Assembly (NCBI GenBank): GCA_016190175.1
Contig: JACPRC010000187.1
Span: 1 to 34,118 of the forward strand
DNA from: Planctomycetota bacterium
GTDB taxonomy: Bacteria; Planctomycetota; MHYJ01; JACPRB01
Length of the DNA: 34,118 bases
Reading direction: 5' to 3'
Notes under the pieces: generated by a model
What the model saw: the letters and a program-made list of their open reading frames with translations, nothing else
Told to the model about the DNA's origin: nothing
Databases searched by the model: none
Made by a program: the position numbers and the translations under genes
Shown: in pieces, positions 8,011 to 18,028 of the stretch
Layout: the number at the start of each line of letters is the position of its first letter
Numbering within the stretch: the stretch's first letter is position 1

Positions 8011-8105
8011 TGCGATTCCCATTATAGGGCGCGGCGGATCGACCGCGCAAGTCCAACGACCGCTACAGCGCGGCCGGGCTCTTTCCTTGCGTGGGTCGCG
8101 TCGGA

Positions 8106-8486
8106 TCATCCCACGATCGCTTCAACGGTCTTCAGGAACGCCTCCAGTTCCGGCACGATCGCCGAGTTGAGGGTGGGAAGCGCGTCCATCTCGCGGTGAA
8201 GATCCGGCATCGCCTCGGCCACCCGCCGTTCCAGCACCGCCGCCGCCCTGGCCCGGCGCTCGGGCGGATACGTGAACTCGTCGAAAGTGCGGTTCCCCGA
8301 TCCCCGGCCAGGTCCGTTCGCGCGAAGCTCCGACCCGCGGTACCGGATCCGGTTCCGGACGCGCGACGGCCCCGCCTTCCCGCCCGCGCCGTGATGATTG
8401 AGATGGTACAGCTCGATGCCGCGGCCGGCGGGATCGATCCACGGGTCAGTATCAGAACACGCGCGCCGATGTTGCGGACTTCGACC
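8106..8486 (-). pseudogene. Degraded C-terminal fragment of a glycosyltransferase paralogous to CDS 32105-33241
   Basis: Translates to ...TDPWIDPAGRGIELYHLNHHGAGGKAGPSRVRN...GSGNRTFDEFTYPPE..., matching SPWVDMTRRGFELYHLNHHGPGGAAGPSRVWN...GLGDRTFEEFVYPVE; similarity continues upstream in another frame (VEVRNIGARVL ~ VDLNLAARAL), implying a frameshift. Confidence 0.8.
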
Positions 8487-9425
8487 TCAGGAACCCGTGT
8501 GGAAGAACCGCCGGAGGGTCGTCCGGACGGCAGGAAGGCGCAGGTGCGCCCTCCGGACCTCCTTCGCCAGCACCTCGCGGGCGATCGAGAAGCCGACCGA
8601 GTCCCAGTGGCGCGGGGTGGTGGCGACGGCCGCCAGGATCTCGCGCCCGTACGCCGTCAGGAGCTTGCCCGAGAGGAAGAGGGGGAGGACGTCGCGGTAT
8701 TCGTCCGACTTCAACAGGTCCAGCATGTCGACGAGGACCCGGCGCTGGAGGCGCCAGCGCCGCCGCCTGGACGAATATGATCCCGGGCTCATTCGAAGCC
8801 ACGCCAGTGCCTTGGGGATGTAGCAGACGCCGTGCCGAAAGGCGATGACGTGAACGGCGAACCAGTCGCTGTGCCAGCGGAGTTCCGGACGGTAGTCGCC
8901 CGCTTCGAGGAGCGCGGCTCTCCTGAGAACGGAGGTATGCCCCGCGATGTGTGCGTTCGTGACCCTCGCCGCCACGTCGGCAGGCGGGAGGTAGGTCGGC
9001 ACCGCCGCCCATTCATAGACGCTCGTGCTCATCCGACCGGTCATCTCGTTGAACCACGCCGGATCGGAGCAGCAGAGACCGGCCTGCGGGTGGCGCGTCA
9101 GCAGTCTCATGGACTCCTCGAACAGGCCGGGCAGGACCCGATCGTCCGATGAGGCGGGATAGATGAAGTCGCCGGCGGCGATCTGCAGCCCCCGGTTCAC
9201 GGAGAACGCGGCCCCGCGGTTCCGGTCGTTCCGGAGCAATCGAAGAGCCGGGTTGCGGGGCAGGAAGCTCTCGATGACGGCGACGCTGTCGTCCGTCGAA
9301 GCGTCGTCGATTACGATCACCTCGGAGGCCGGCCATGACTGGTCGAAGAGGGCCTGCAGAGTCTCCTTGAGATAGCGGCCATGATTGTAATTCGGCATGA
9401 CCACGGAGAGCGTGGGGGTCGTCAT
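8487..9425 (-). CDS. Glycosyltransferase family 2
   Basis: MTTPTLSVVMPNYNHGRYLKETLQALFDQSWPASEVIVIDDASTDDS; ASSDD motif. Confidence 0.9.
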   Translation of the reverse strand: MTTPTLSVVMPNYNHGRYLKETLQALFDQSWPASEVIVIDDASTDDSVAVIESFLPRNPALRLLRNDRNRGAAFSVNRGLQIAAGDFIYPASSDDRVLPGLFEESMRLLTRHPQAGLCCSDPAWFNEMTGRMSTSVYEWAAVPTYLPPADVAARVTNAHIAGHTSVLRRAALLEAGDYRPELRWHSDWFAVHVIAFRHGVCYIPKALAWLRMSPGSYSSRRRRWRLQRRVLVDMLDLLKSDEYRDVLPLFLSGKLLTAYGREILAAVATTPRHWDSVGFSIAREVLAKEVRRAHLRLPAVRTTLRRFFHTGS

Positions 9426-10498
9426 GCGGAGGCGCACCCCGGCCCCGACGGCCGCGCCAGGCTCAGGTCGACGAGTCCGCGTCCCAGCACCCCCGCATCG
9501 AGCTCGTCCAACGCCAGGTTGATTTCCTCGAGCGCGAACTCCCGCGCGATCAAACGGCTCAACGGCAGCCTGCCTTCCAGGAACATCGCCGCATAGAGGG
9601 GGATGTCCCGATCGGGGTCGGTTTCGCCTCCCCACGTCCCCACGATGCGTCTGCCCCGAATGAGGTCGAAGGGGTCGATCGAGATGCACTCGCCGGAAGG
9701 AAGATTGCCGGCAAGGACGCACAGGCCGCCGCCGTTCTTCACGGCCTTGAAGGCCGCCTCCATGCTCTCTCGCCGGCCCGCGCACTCCACGGCGCAGTCG
9801 ACTCCGCCTCCCGTCACGCACCGGATGACCTCGACGGGATTCTCGCGCCCCGCATGGACCAGATGGGTCGCGCCGAGTTCCCGCGCCCGGGCGAGCGCCT
9901 CGTCCCGCACATCGACGGCGACGATCACCGATGCCTTCGCGGCGGCGGCCGCCATCACGGCGCTCAAGCCGATGCCCCCCGCCCCGAACACGGCTACACG
10001 GTCCCCCTCCTTCACGCGCGCCGTGTTGAAAATGGTCCCGGCCCCCGTGGGAACGGCGCAGCCGAGAAGGGCGGCCTCCCGGAGCGCCATGCCGTCGGGC
10101 ACGGGAGTGACGCGATTCTCGCTCGCCACGCTGTGTCGCGCAAAGGTGCTGACCGCCCCCGAATTGACCTGCCCCTGCGGACCCGCGTACGTCGCTGCGG
10201 GAACGTCCGCTCCGTGCCCCTTGATCCAGGAGAGGATCACGCGGTCTCCGGGCCGCACTTTCGTGACCCCGGCTCCGGTTTCCAGGACCCTCCCCGAGCC
10301 CTCGTGCCCAAGCGTGTGCGGCAGGTACGGGTCGTGCCCCCGCCGGCCGCGCACCTCCAGAAGCTGGCTCCGGCAGACGCCGCTGTACGCCACTTCGACC
10401 AGCACCTGCCCCGGCTTCAGTTCCGGAATGGACAACCTCATGAGCCGGAGAGGCTCTCCCGGCTTGACCAGCACCGCCGCCTCGGTCTCTCTCTTCAT
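9422..10498 (-). CDS. Zinc-type alcohol dehydrogenase (MDR family)
   Basis: GHEGSGRVLETGAGVTKVRPGDRV; VAVFGAGGIGLSAVMAA; ATGA overlap with next gene. Confidence 0.9.
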   Translation of the reverse strand: MKRETEAAVLVKPGEPLRLMRLSIPELKPGQVLVEVAYSGVCRSQLLEVRGRRGHDPYLPHTLGHEGSGRVLETGAGVTKVRPGDRVILSWIKGHGADVPAATYAGPQGQVNSGAVSTFARHSVASENRVTPVPDGMALREAALLGCAVPTGAGTIFNTARVKEGDRVAVFGAGGIGLSAVMAAAAAKASVIVAVDVRDEALARARELGATHLVHAGRENPVEVIRCVTGGGVDCAVECAGRRESMEAAFKAVKNGGGLCVLAGNLPSGECISIDPFDLIRGRRIVGTWGGETDPDRDIPLYAAMFLEGRLPLSRLIAREFALEEINLALDELDAGVLGRGLVDLSLARPSGPGCASA

Positions 10499-11022
10499 GG
10501 CCGCGCCCAACGCCGGTACGCCAGGAGCGCGATGATCGTGAACGCGTCCATGATCTCCCGCCGGGCGATCATGTCGACGGCCTCGCCGAGGGGCACCCAG
10601 TCCGATACCGTGGTCTCCCGACGCTCGTTTCCCCCGCGGACCTCCTCGCACTCCCTGCAGTGGAAGACATGGGTCGGATTGAGGTAGATGTCGAGCCCGG
10701 CGTGGTAGGTCAGAAGCGGTCTGAGGTTGCGGCACAGGACCCCCGCCTCCTCGCGGCATTCGCGGACCGCGGCCGCCGCGGGAGTCTCGCGCGGACGCAC
10801 ACCGCCGCCGGGGATTTCCCAGGAGCGGCGACGGATCAGCAGGCGGTACTGACGCACCAGCAGGACCCGCGCCTTCCGGACGACGACCACCCCGGCACGC
10901 GAACCGTGATCGGCGACGAAGTACTCCTTCTCGAACGACCCGAAATCCGCCGTCACCTTCGACACGGCGTAGTAGGGATTCCGATGGACCACGCGACCTG
11001 CCAGGATCCTGGGAAGACCCAT
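10495..11022 (-). CDS. NUDIX hydrolase
   Basis: Nudix box GGGVRPRETPAAAAVRECREEAGV. Confidence 0.9.
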   Translation of the reverse strand: MGLPRILAGRVVHRNPYYAVSKVTADFGSFEKEYFVADHGSRAGVVVVRKARVLLVRQYRLLIRRRSWEIPGGGVRPRETPAAAAVRECREEAGVLCRNLRPLLTYHAGLDIYLNPTHVFHCRECEEVRGGNERRETTVSDWVPLGEAVDMIARREIMDAFTIIALLAYRRWARP

Positions 11023-11027
11023 CCGCG

Positions 11028-11687
11028 CTACTCGGCAATGAACCAGTAGTAATCGCCGGAGTATCCGACCTCGCCGAAGACCCGCTTCCAGTCGTCCACA
11101 TGCATGAACGTGAGCGCCGTAAGGTTCCACTTCAGCAGGCGCCGGCGTTCCTCTTCGGTCCGCCACGCATCGACCGTGATGAACGCGTGCTTGCGAGTCA
11201 GCCGCTGGATTTCCCGCAGCGCCTTCCTGCAATCCTCGATCGCCAGGTTGTGGATCGTGTTGATCGAGATGACCAGGTCGAAGGAAGCGTCCTCGAAGGG
11301 AAGCTCCTTCGCGTCGGCGACGCGGAGGAAGGGCTTCACCGTCTCGATCGCGTGTTCGATCGCATAGGGCGAGACGTCCGCGCCGGCCACCCCGAGCCGG
11401 GGCATCAGTTCCTTGAAGTCGTGGAGCATGTACCCCTTGGCGCAGCCCACATCGAGCACGCGCGCATCGTCGGCGAGGACGTAGTGATCGCGGAACCGGC
11501 GGACGGTTTCACGCCAGAATCTCGGATGGTACGAGTAGCCGCCATACCCGGTCAGTCGGTCGCCGTCGAAGTACTCGCGGCCGAACCGTCGGGCGATGCG
11601 GCGATCCTCGTCGGTCACGAGCCTCCCCCGATCCTCGATGGGCCGCTTGGAACGGGGATACAGATCCAGCAGGTTGATCTCAGTCAC
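11028..11687 (-). CDS. Class I SAM-dependent methyltransferase; GTG start
   Basis: VLDVGCAKGYMLHDF; DLVISINTIHNL. Confidence 0.85.
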   Translation of the reverse strand: MTEINLLDLYPRSKRPIEDRGRLVTDEDRRIARRFGREYFDGDRLTGYGGYSYHPRFWRETVRRFRDHYVLADDARVLDVGCAKGYMLHDFKELMPRLGVAGADVSPYAIEHAIETVKPFLRVADAKELPFEDASFDLVISINTIHNLAIEDCRKALREIQRLTRKHAFITVDAWRTEEERRRLLKWNLTALTFMHVDDWKRVFGEVGYSGDYYWFIAE

Positions 11688-12657
11688 GGCTGTAGGCCCC
11701 CAACGAGAGCGTCTCGAATCTGCGCCGGTCCCCGATGATGCGATCGATCTCTTTGAGTTCCGCGTCCGACGGACGCCAGGCGCCGGCGGGCGCAAGATCG
11801 CGCAACTGTCCCGCGTCCCGAAACCCGACGATGACGGTCCCGACCTCGTCCCGGAGGAGGACCCAGGCGATCGCGAGCTGGGCCAGGGGCCTTCCCCGGG
11901 TCCGCGCGAAGGCATCCAGCGCGACCGCCGTCTCGAGCACGGGACCGGTAAGGTCCGCCCGGACCCGGCGGCTCGTGGCGGCCCGGGAATCCGCCGGCGG
12001 TTCGGCTCCCGAACGGTACTTCCCCGAGAGGACGCCGCGACCGAGAGCGCCGTAGACCGCGACGCCCACGCCGTTCTCCTGCGAGACGGGAAAGACCCCG
12101 CTTTCCGCCTCACGCTTCAGAAGGTTGTAGTGAGTCTGAATCGAGACGAGCGGCGCGAGGTCCATGGACCGGCAGACGTCGCACGCCGCCGCCAGTTGAG
12201 TGCCGGAGTAATTCGAAACGCCCGGGTAGCGCACTTTGCCCTGACGCACCAGTTGGTCGAGCGCCGCCAGAGTCTCCTCGATCGGCGTGGCGGGATCGAA
12301 GTGGTGCATCTGGCAAAGATCGATCCGATCCGTCCTCAAACGCCGGAGGCTCCCCTCGACGCTCCCGATGATATGATCCCTGCGCCCTTTCCCGAGCGGG
12401 AGTTCATGACTTCGGACTCCCACCTTGCTCGCGATCGTCCATCGGTCGCGCCGGCCCTCCAAAGCGGCGCCCAGGAGTTCCTCGGAGCGGCCTTCGCTGT
12501 AGACGTCGGCCGTGTCCACCAGGTTGATCCCGAGATCCTCGGCCGCATCCAGGATCTGCCGCGTCTCGCTCTCCCCGCAGAAGTGGCCGAAGACGTTCCC
12601 CCCGATCGCGATCGGCGAGACCCACGGGCCGGTTCTCCCGAGTCTTCGGCGCTCCAT
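11680..12657 (-). CDS. Aldo/keto reductase
   Basis: MERRRLGRTGPWVSPIAIGGNVFG; GINLVDTADVYSEGRSEE; YPGVSNYS. Confidence 0.92.
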   Translation of the reverse strand: MERRRLGRTGPWVSPIAIGGNVFGHFCGESETRQILDAAEDLGINLVDTADVYSEGRSEELLGAALEGRRDRWTIASKVGVRSHELPLGKGRRDHIIGSVEGSLRRLRTDRIDLCQMHHFDPATPIEETLAALDQLVRQGKVRYPGVSNYSGTQLAAACDVCRSMDLAPLVSIQTHYNLLKREAESGVFPVSQENGVGVAVYGALGRGVLSGKYRSGAEPPADSRAATSRRVRADLTGPVLETAVALDAFARTRGRPLAQLAIAWVLLRDEVGTVIVGFRDAGQLRDLAPAGAWRPSDAELKEIDRIIGDRRRFETLSLGAYSRD

Positions 12658-13466
12658 TACTTCTCCTTGCCGTCGTGTCGGCGGAGCAGCCCGAACTGTT
12701 CCTGAAGCGTGGCACCGCCGTCGACGACCAGCGAGTGGCCGTTGACGAAGGCGGCGTCCTGAGAGCACAGGAAGACGACGGCGGCGGCGACCTCGTCCGA
12801 GAAACCGGTCCTCCCGCCGGGGTGGCAAGACTCGGCCGTCCTTCGATATTCCGCGTTCTCCTCCCCTTCATAGCGTCCCCGGTATTCGTCCTGGACGATG
12901 AACCCCGGCAGCACGGCATTGACGCGCACCCCGTGGGGTCCCGCGTGCACCGCGAAGTAGCGGGTCATCTGCACCAGGCCCGCCTTGGCGATGTGGTACA
13001 CGGGAGATTCCCGGCATGCCATGAATGCGGCGATCGAGCCGATCGAGACGATGCTGCCGCCTCCCCCGGCGGACATGACGCGCACCGCCTCCTGCGTCGC
13101 GAAAAAGGACGCCTTCAGAGTGACCGACAGGCCCTCTTCCCACGTCCGATCGTCCTCCTCCAGGAATCCGACGCGACGTCCCGACCGGGCGTTGTTGACG
13201 AGGATGTCGAGTCGGCCGGCCATCCGGACGGCGTCGTGCACCATCTGCACGGGCGCCCCCTCGGCGCGCAGATCGATCTGCAGCCAATCGACCCGGCGAC
13301 CCTCGGCACGGAATCGTTCCAGCGTCCCCGCCGCGCCTCCCGCGTCCACGTCGGCGAACAGGACGCGCGCGCCTTCCGCCGACAGCGCCTTGACGATGTT
13401 GCGGCCGATGCCTCGCGCCCCGCCCGTGACGAGCGCGACTTTCCCCTCCAGGCGCGAAGGCGTCAT
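12657..13466 (-). CDS. SDR family oxidoreductase
   Basis: KVALVTGGARGIGRNI; NNARSG; YHIAKAG. Confidence 0.9.
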   Translation of the reverse strand: MTPSRLEGKVALVTGGARGIGRNIVKALSAEGARVLFADVDAGGAAGTLERFRAEGRRVDWLQIDLRAEGAPVQMVHDAVRMAGRLDILVNNARSGRRVGFLEEDDRTWEEGLSVTLKASFFATQEAVRVMSAGGGGSIVSIGSIAAFMACRESPVYHIAKAGLVQMTRYFAVHAGPHGVRVNAVLPGFIVQDEYRGRYEGEENAEYRRTAESCHPGGRTGFSDEVAAAVVFLCSQDAAFVNGHSLVVDGGATLQEQFGLLRRHDGKEK

Positions 13467-13475
13467 GGCTTGACC

Positions 13476-14432
13476 TCACTCCAGTCGCGCAAGCTGGGCC
13501 TCCCACGCCCTGCGGTCCCGAAACGACAGCATGCGATCCAGCTCCGAGCGGAGGATGGGGGCGGACTCCCGGATTCTCAGGATCCGCTGCATGGGGTCCG
13601 CAAACCGAAACCGGTCACTCGTGCCCAGCTCGCGCTCCATCGTCTCCGGATGGTGCTCGGGGTTCTTCACGATCGCGTAGGGGGCCTCGTTGAACATCGC
13701 CATGGCCGCCGGCCCGCTCGCCATCCCCATGAACGCGTATGCGGCCTGAATGCACGCGAGATCCTCGAGGAATCCGCATCCCCAGGATCGCGTGGCCGTC
13801 ACGTTCCGTTTCCGCAACAGCCCTTCCGGCAGCGGTTCGTTGCCGATCAACACGAACTTCAGTTCCGGCTCGCCACCGAACAGGTCGAAGAACTCGGTCC
13901 AGGCGGCAAAGTCCGCATCCGACTCCCCCGACCCGCCGCCCGCGTTCTTGAGGTGCACCACGACGGGGCGCGCGGGCAGAACCCACCGCCGGAGAAGCGC
14001 CAGGGCCCTTCGCCGGTGTTCGCGCCTGACCGACAACCTCGGAAGCGACCGCCCGTCGTCCGACCGCTTCTGCAGGTAAAGCAGGCTGTCGTAGTCGAAG
14101 TCGATGCGTCCCTGCGGGTCGAGACGGGAGACATCGGGCCAGAGCCGATCCGCTCCCGTCCGGCGCTTCAACTCCTCCAGCGAATCCGCCCAACGCAGCT
14201 TCTCGATGCCTTCCAGACCGCCGAGCAGGGTGCGGATGCCCCCTCCGACCCACGACCGCTCCCCGACGAAGGCGACGTCAACCGCCGGCGACTCGAGATG
14301 AAGCGCCTCGACGAATATCAGGGTATTGCCGACGCCGGGGCGCGACCGCCGCAAGTCCCAGACGCCGACGCAACGCCCGCGCAGAGCCTCCCGCCGCTTC
14401 CCTCGATCCAGGTCCGATCCCGGTGCAGGCAT
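13476..14432 (-). CDS. Putative GT-B/GT9-like glycosyltransferase or polysaccharide-cluster hypothetical
   Basis: PVVVHLKNAGGGSGESDADFAAWTEFFDLF, FVLIGNEPLP, DLACIQAAYAFMGMASGPAAMAMF resemble GT9/GT-B donor-side segments. Confidence 0.5.
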   Translation of the reverse strand: MPAPGSDLDRGKRREALRGRCVGVWDLRRSRPGVGNTLIFVEALHLESPAVDVAFVGERSWVGGGIRTLLGGLEGIEKLRWADSLEELKRRTGADRLWPDVSRLDPQGRIDFDYDSLLYLQKRSDDGRSLPRLSVRREHRRRALALLRRWVLPARPVVVHLKNAGGGSGESDADFAAWTEFFDLFGGEPELKFVLIGNEPLPEGLLRKRNVTATRSWGCGFLEDLACIQAAYAFMGMASGPAAMAMFNEAPYAIVKNPEHHPETMERELGTSDRFRFADPMQRILRIRESAPILRSELDRMLSFRDRRAWEAQLARLE

Positions 14433-14435
14433 GAG

Positions 14436-16283
14436 CTACTCCAGCGACGCCTTCTCGGGCGGCACGATCATGTTGGACAGGAATTCCTTCCGCTCCAGAA
14501 GCGGTCCCGCATCCTCGATGGGGCGTCCATACACGACCTGGGGAACGACCCGGTGCGCCGGGTCGATCTCCACGTCGCACAGAACCGGCCCATCCATGCC
14601 GAAGACCTGCCGGATCTTGCGATCGATCTCGCCGTTCCGCCGAACCGACACGACCTTGATGCCGTGGGCCCTGGCGACTTTCGCGAAGTCGGGAAACGTA
14701 ACTCCCCCTTCCGCGCTCGATGCCTCGTAACGGGAACCGAGCCACTGGTCCTGGGTCTGCCGGATCATGCTGTAACCGCGATTGTTGATCAGGAACATCC
14801 GGATCGGCAGTCGCTGATACACGACGGTCTGGAGTTCCTGGATGTTCATCATGAAGCTTCCGTCGCCGCTGATCAGCGTGACCGGCCGGCGTCCGAGCGC
14901 CAGGCTCGCGCCGATCGCGCCGGGAAGGCCGTAGCCCATGGGCGTGCAGTTGAACGCGTGGAAAAAGCGTTGGCCCTCCTTGAAGTCGAACGCCTGCATC
15001 GTCCAGGCCAAGGCGCATCCGGTGTCGGAGAAGACGATGTCTCCCGGCGACGACGCCCGGGAAAGGGACCGGAAGAACACGTACGGGTTCACGTTGCGCT
15101 CCCGCTCGTAGTCCGGAAGGCAGATGGGATAAAGGCGCTTCCATTCGCCGATACGTTTCAGCCAGTCCAAGCGACGCGCGCGCCGCACCCGTCCCAACCG
15201 GCGCAGGAGGCCGCGGATGAACGTCCCGGCGTCCGCCTCGATCGGCAGGTCGATCGTGACGCCGAGCCGGCCGAACTTGCCGAGTTCGGAGGGATCGATA
15301 TCGACGACGACCTTCCGGGCGCCTCTCGCGAAGCTCGTCGCCGGGCTCCCCGCCTCGCGCGTGTCGAGCCTCGCCCCGATGGCCACCACCAGATCGGCGT
15401 TCTGGACGGCGAAGTTGCCGTACCGCGTGCCGTGAGTGCCGAACGGGCCGACGAGCAGGGGGTGGTCGGCCGGGAAGAGGTCGCGCACGGCCCATGTGGG
15501 CAGAACCGGGACTCCCAGCCTCTCCGCGAGAAGGCGGGCCTGCTTCCCGGCCCCGGCCAGGCGCACCCCGCCCCCCAGGATGAGCACGGGACGCTCAGCC
15601 TTGGCAAGAAGCGCCAGACAGGACCCTGCCTGCTCCTCCAACCGCCTTCCGTCGCTCATCTCCTCCGGAGGCGTGAATCTCTCCAGGGACTCCGGGCAGA
15701 TCGACTCCCGCTGGAGATCGTCGGGGAGATCGAGGAGAACCGGCCCGGGTCTCCCCGAGCGGGCAATGAAGCACGCCTTCTCCAACTCGTAGCGGATCTT
15801 GCGGGGATCGTCCACTCTCACGGCGTACTTCGTCACCGGCCGGAAGATCTCCACGCTGTCCGTCTCCTGAAAGCCCATCTGGCGCACACCCGTGTCGCCC
15901 CGATTCCGGAACCGGGCTACTTGACCGGTGATGTAGAGCACCGGGATCGAGTCGTAGTAGGCGCAGCATGCCCCCGTGAGCATGTTCGTCGCGCCCGGAC
16001 CGCTCGTGGAGATGGCGGCGCCCCATCGGCCCGTGACGCGCGAATACGCGTCCGCCGCCATCGAGGCCGCCTGCTCGTGATGCGTGCAGACGTAGTCGAT
16101 CCTGGGGTGCCGGGCGATCGAATCGATGAGATGAACGGAGGCGCCACCGGAGATCGCGAACACGTGCCGGATCCCCAAGCGGGACAGGAAGTCGACGACG
16201 TAGTCGGACAGCTTGATCGTCCGCAGGGCCGATGCGCGGCGCCCGAGGCAGACGCGCCCGCTTGATGGAGAGATCCGGTTCAT
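14436..16283 (-). CDS. TPP-binding acetolactate synthase-like enzyme
   Basis: HHEQAASMAADAYSRVTGRWGAAISTSGPGATNMLTG; GDGSFMMNIQELQT TPP motif. Confidence 0.88.
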   Translation of the reverse strand: MNRISPSSGRVCLGRRASALRTIKLSDYVVDFLSRLGIRHVFAISGGASVHLIDSIARHPRIDYVCTHHEQAASMAADAYSRVTGRWGAAISTSGPGATNMLTGACCAYYDSIPVLYITGQVARFRNRGDTGVRQMGFQETDSVEIFRPVTKYAVRVDDPRKIRYELEKACFIARSGRPGPVLLDLPDDLQRESICPESLERFTPPEEMSDGRRLEEQAGSCLALLAKAERPVLILGGGVRLAGAGKQARLLAERLGVPVLPTWAVRDLFPADHPLLVGPFGTHGTRYGNFAVQNADLVVAIGARLDTREAGSPATSFARGARKVVVDIDPSELGKFGRLGVTIDLPIEADAGTFIRGLLRRLGRVRRARRLDWLKRIGEWKRLYPICLPDYERERNVNPYVFFRSLSRASSPGDIVFSDTGCALAWTMQAFDFKEGQRFFHAFNCTPMGYGLPGAIGASLALGRRPVTLISGDGSFMMNIQELQTVVYQRLPIRMFLINNRGYSMIRQTQDQWLGSRYEASSAEGGVTFPDFAKVARAHGIKVVSVRRNGEIDRKIRQVFGMDGPVLCDVEIDPAHRVVPQVVYGRPIEDAGPLLERKEFLSNMIVPPEKASLE

Positions 16284-16284
16284 A

Positions 16285-17064
16285 TCACAGTCCGAAATAG
16301 CCGCGGCCCTGGCCACCGTCCACGGGGATCACCGACCCGACGCAGAAGCTCGCCGATTCCGAGCACAGGAACGCCACGAGACCGGCGACCTCCTCTGGAC
16401 GCCCGAACCGGCGGATGGCCATCCTGTCCGCGAGGTACTTCTGGACGTGCTCCGGACGCTCCCGGGTCGCCACGTCCCAGTATCCTCCCTCGGTCAGAAC
16501 CGCCCCCGGCAGGACCGCGGTGACGATCACCCCGTCGGGGGCCACCGCCCGTCCCATCCCCCGGGCATAGGCCGTGACCGCCGCCTTCACGGAGCAATAG
16601 GGAATCGGCCCGTGCTGCTCCAAAGAAGAGATCGAGGAGACCATGACGATCCGACCCCAGCGACGGGCCCGCATCTCCGGAAGGACCATCAGGTTCAGTT
16701 CGAGGGCCACCTCCAGATTGAAGCGCCAGACGCGCCGCCAGTCCTCCACGGAGCAGAACGGGTCGTTGACGTCCAGCGTCCCGCCGAGGTTGTGGACGAC
16801 GATGTCGAGAGGCCAGAACGCGGCGCCGCGGAGCGAATCCACGAGCCCGGCAGGCGCGCCCTCTTCGGTGAGATCCATCGCCGTCCCGAAGTGGCCCGCG
16901 CCTTTGCCCGCCAGGATCTCCAGCGTCTCGCGGATGTCGTCCTGGCTCCTGGAGACGACCGCGACCATCGCCCCCTCGTTTGCGAGGGCCTCGGCCGTCG
17001 CGCGCCCGAGTCCGCGGCCAGCGCCGGTCACCAGCGCCCGCTTCCCCGCGATCCTCAGTTCCAC
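16285..17064 (-). CDS. SDR family oxidoreductase; GTG start (or ATG 17106)
   Basis: RALVTGAGRGLGRATAEALA; HNLGG; YCSVKAA; VDGGQGRGYFGL. Confidence 0.88.
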   Translation of the reverse strand: MELRIAGKRALVTGAGRGLGRATAEALANEGAMVAVVSRSQDDIRETLEILAGKGAGHFGTAMDLTEEGAPAGLVDSLRGAAFWPLDIVVHNLGGTLDVNDPFCSVEDWRRVWRFNLEVALELNLMVLPEMRARRWGRIVMVSSISSLEQHGPIPYCSVKAAVTAYARGMGRAVAPDGVIVTAVLPGAVLTEGGYWDVATRERPEHVQKYLADRMAIRRFGRPEEVAGLVAFLCSESASFCVGSVIPVDGGQGRGYFGL

Positions 17065-17134
17065 TGCGGTGTCCTCATTCGCCCGCCGCGCAGGCCCGAT
17101 CGCCATGCCGGCGATCGGCCGGCGAGCCGGAGCA

Positions 17135-18028
17135 TCAGTCGTTTCCCCAAGGCACGCCCGAACGTGCGCTGACGAAGACGTGTCCTTCCCTGTAGCCCGA
17201 CGGCAGCTCCTCCAGCCGCCTCGCTTCGCGCCATCCGATCTTCTGCGCGAACAGCCGGATCCCGCTTCCCCGGAAATAGTCGAACACGCCCGAACGCGCC
17301 CGGTCGTTGTGGATCTCCACCCACGCATCCACGCGTCTCCAGTCCTCAAGGTTCAGGCTTCGGATGACGCTTTCCTCGTGGCCCTCGACGTCGATCTTCA
17401 TGAGATCCGGGCGCACGTCCAGCCCCTGCAGGGTGACCGTCCTGACGTGGGCGATTTCCACGTCCCCGTGGAAATCGCGCGCCCCCCGGATGTGGCTGGC
17501 CGTCGTGTTCCCCTTCGGCTGGACGAGCTCCGCCGTACCGTCGCGGTCCGAGACCGCTTCGGGACGCGCATGGACGCGCTCGCAACCGTTGGCCGCCAGG
17601 TTCTTCAGCAGGAGATCATAATGCTGCCGGTTGGGCTCGAAGGCATGGACCTCATAGCCGCACCGGCTGAGGAGGATCGAATGCAACCCCAGATTCGCGC
17701 CGATGTCGAAGACCCTCCGGTACAGGCGCCTGTTCGCGGCGTAGAAGCGGAACAGGATCAGTTCGTCGAGGGAGAACAGGTCATAGCTCGTGATGTTCCC
17801 CATGCGCACGAAGGGCCAGACCAGCCCGCGAAACGGCTCCAGGTCCGGCATCTCCGGTTCGCCTGAGTCGAAGTACTGCCGGATCATCCGATCCAGCGCC
17901 GCATGGACGGGGCTGACCGTGTCCAGGACCGGGAAGAGGTGCGGGATCAGCCGGAACACGCCCTCCACGCAGCGACGCTTCTCCTCCGCCGCGGCCGCAG
18001 GAGCTTCGTCTCTAGGGACGGTGAACAT
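17135..18028 (-). CDS. FkbM family methyltransferase
   Basis: VFDIGANLGLHSILLSRCGYEVHAFEPN; LMKIDVEGHEESVIRSL. Confidence 0.9.
   Translation of the reverse strand: MFTVPRDEAPAAAAEEKRRCVEGVFRLIPHLFPVLDTVSPVHAALDRMIRQYFDSGEPEMPDLEPFRGLVWPFVRMGNITSYDLFSLDELILFRFYAANRRLYRRVFDIGANLGLHSILLSRCGYEVHAFEPNRQHYDLLLKNLAANGCERVHARPEAVSDRDGTAELVQPKGNTTASHIRGARDFHGDVEIAHVRTVTLQGLDVRPDLMKIDVEGHEESVIRSLNLEDWRRVDAWVEIHNDRARSGVFDYFRGSGIRLFAQKIGWREARRLEELPSGYREGHVFVSARSGVPWGND

Noticed and set aside
12675-16265. 1196-aa plus-strand ORF
   Set aside because: Antisense shadow of four well-supported minus-strand genes; Arg/Pro/His-rich with no recognisable domain, as expected from high GC.
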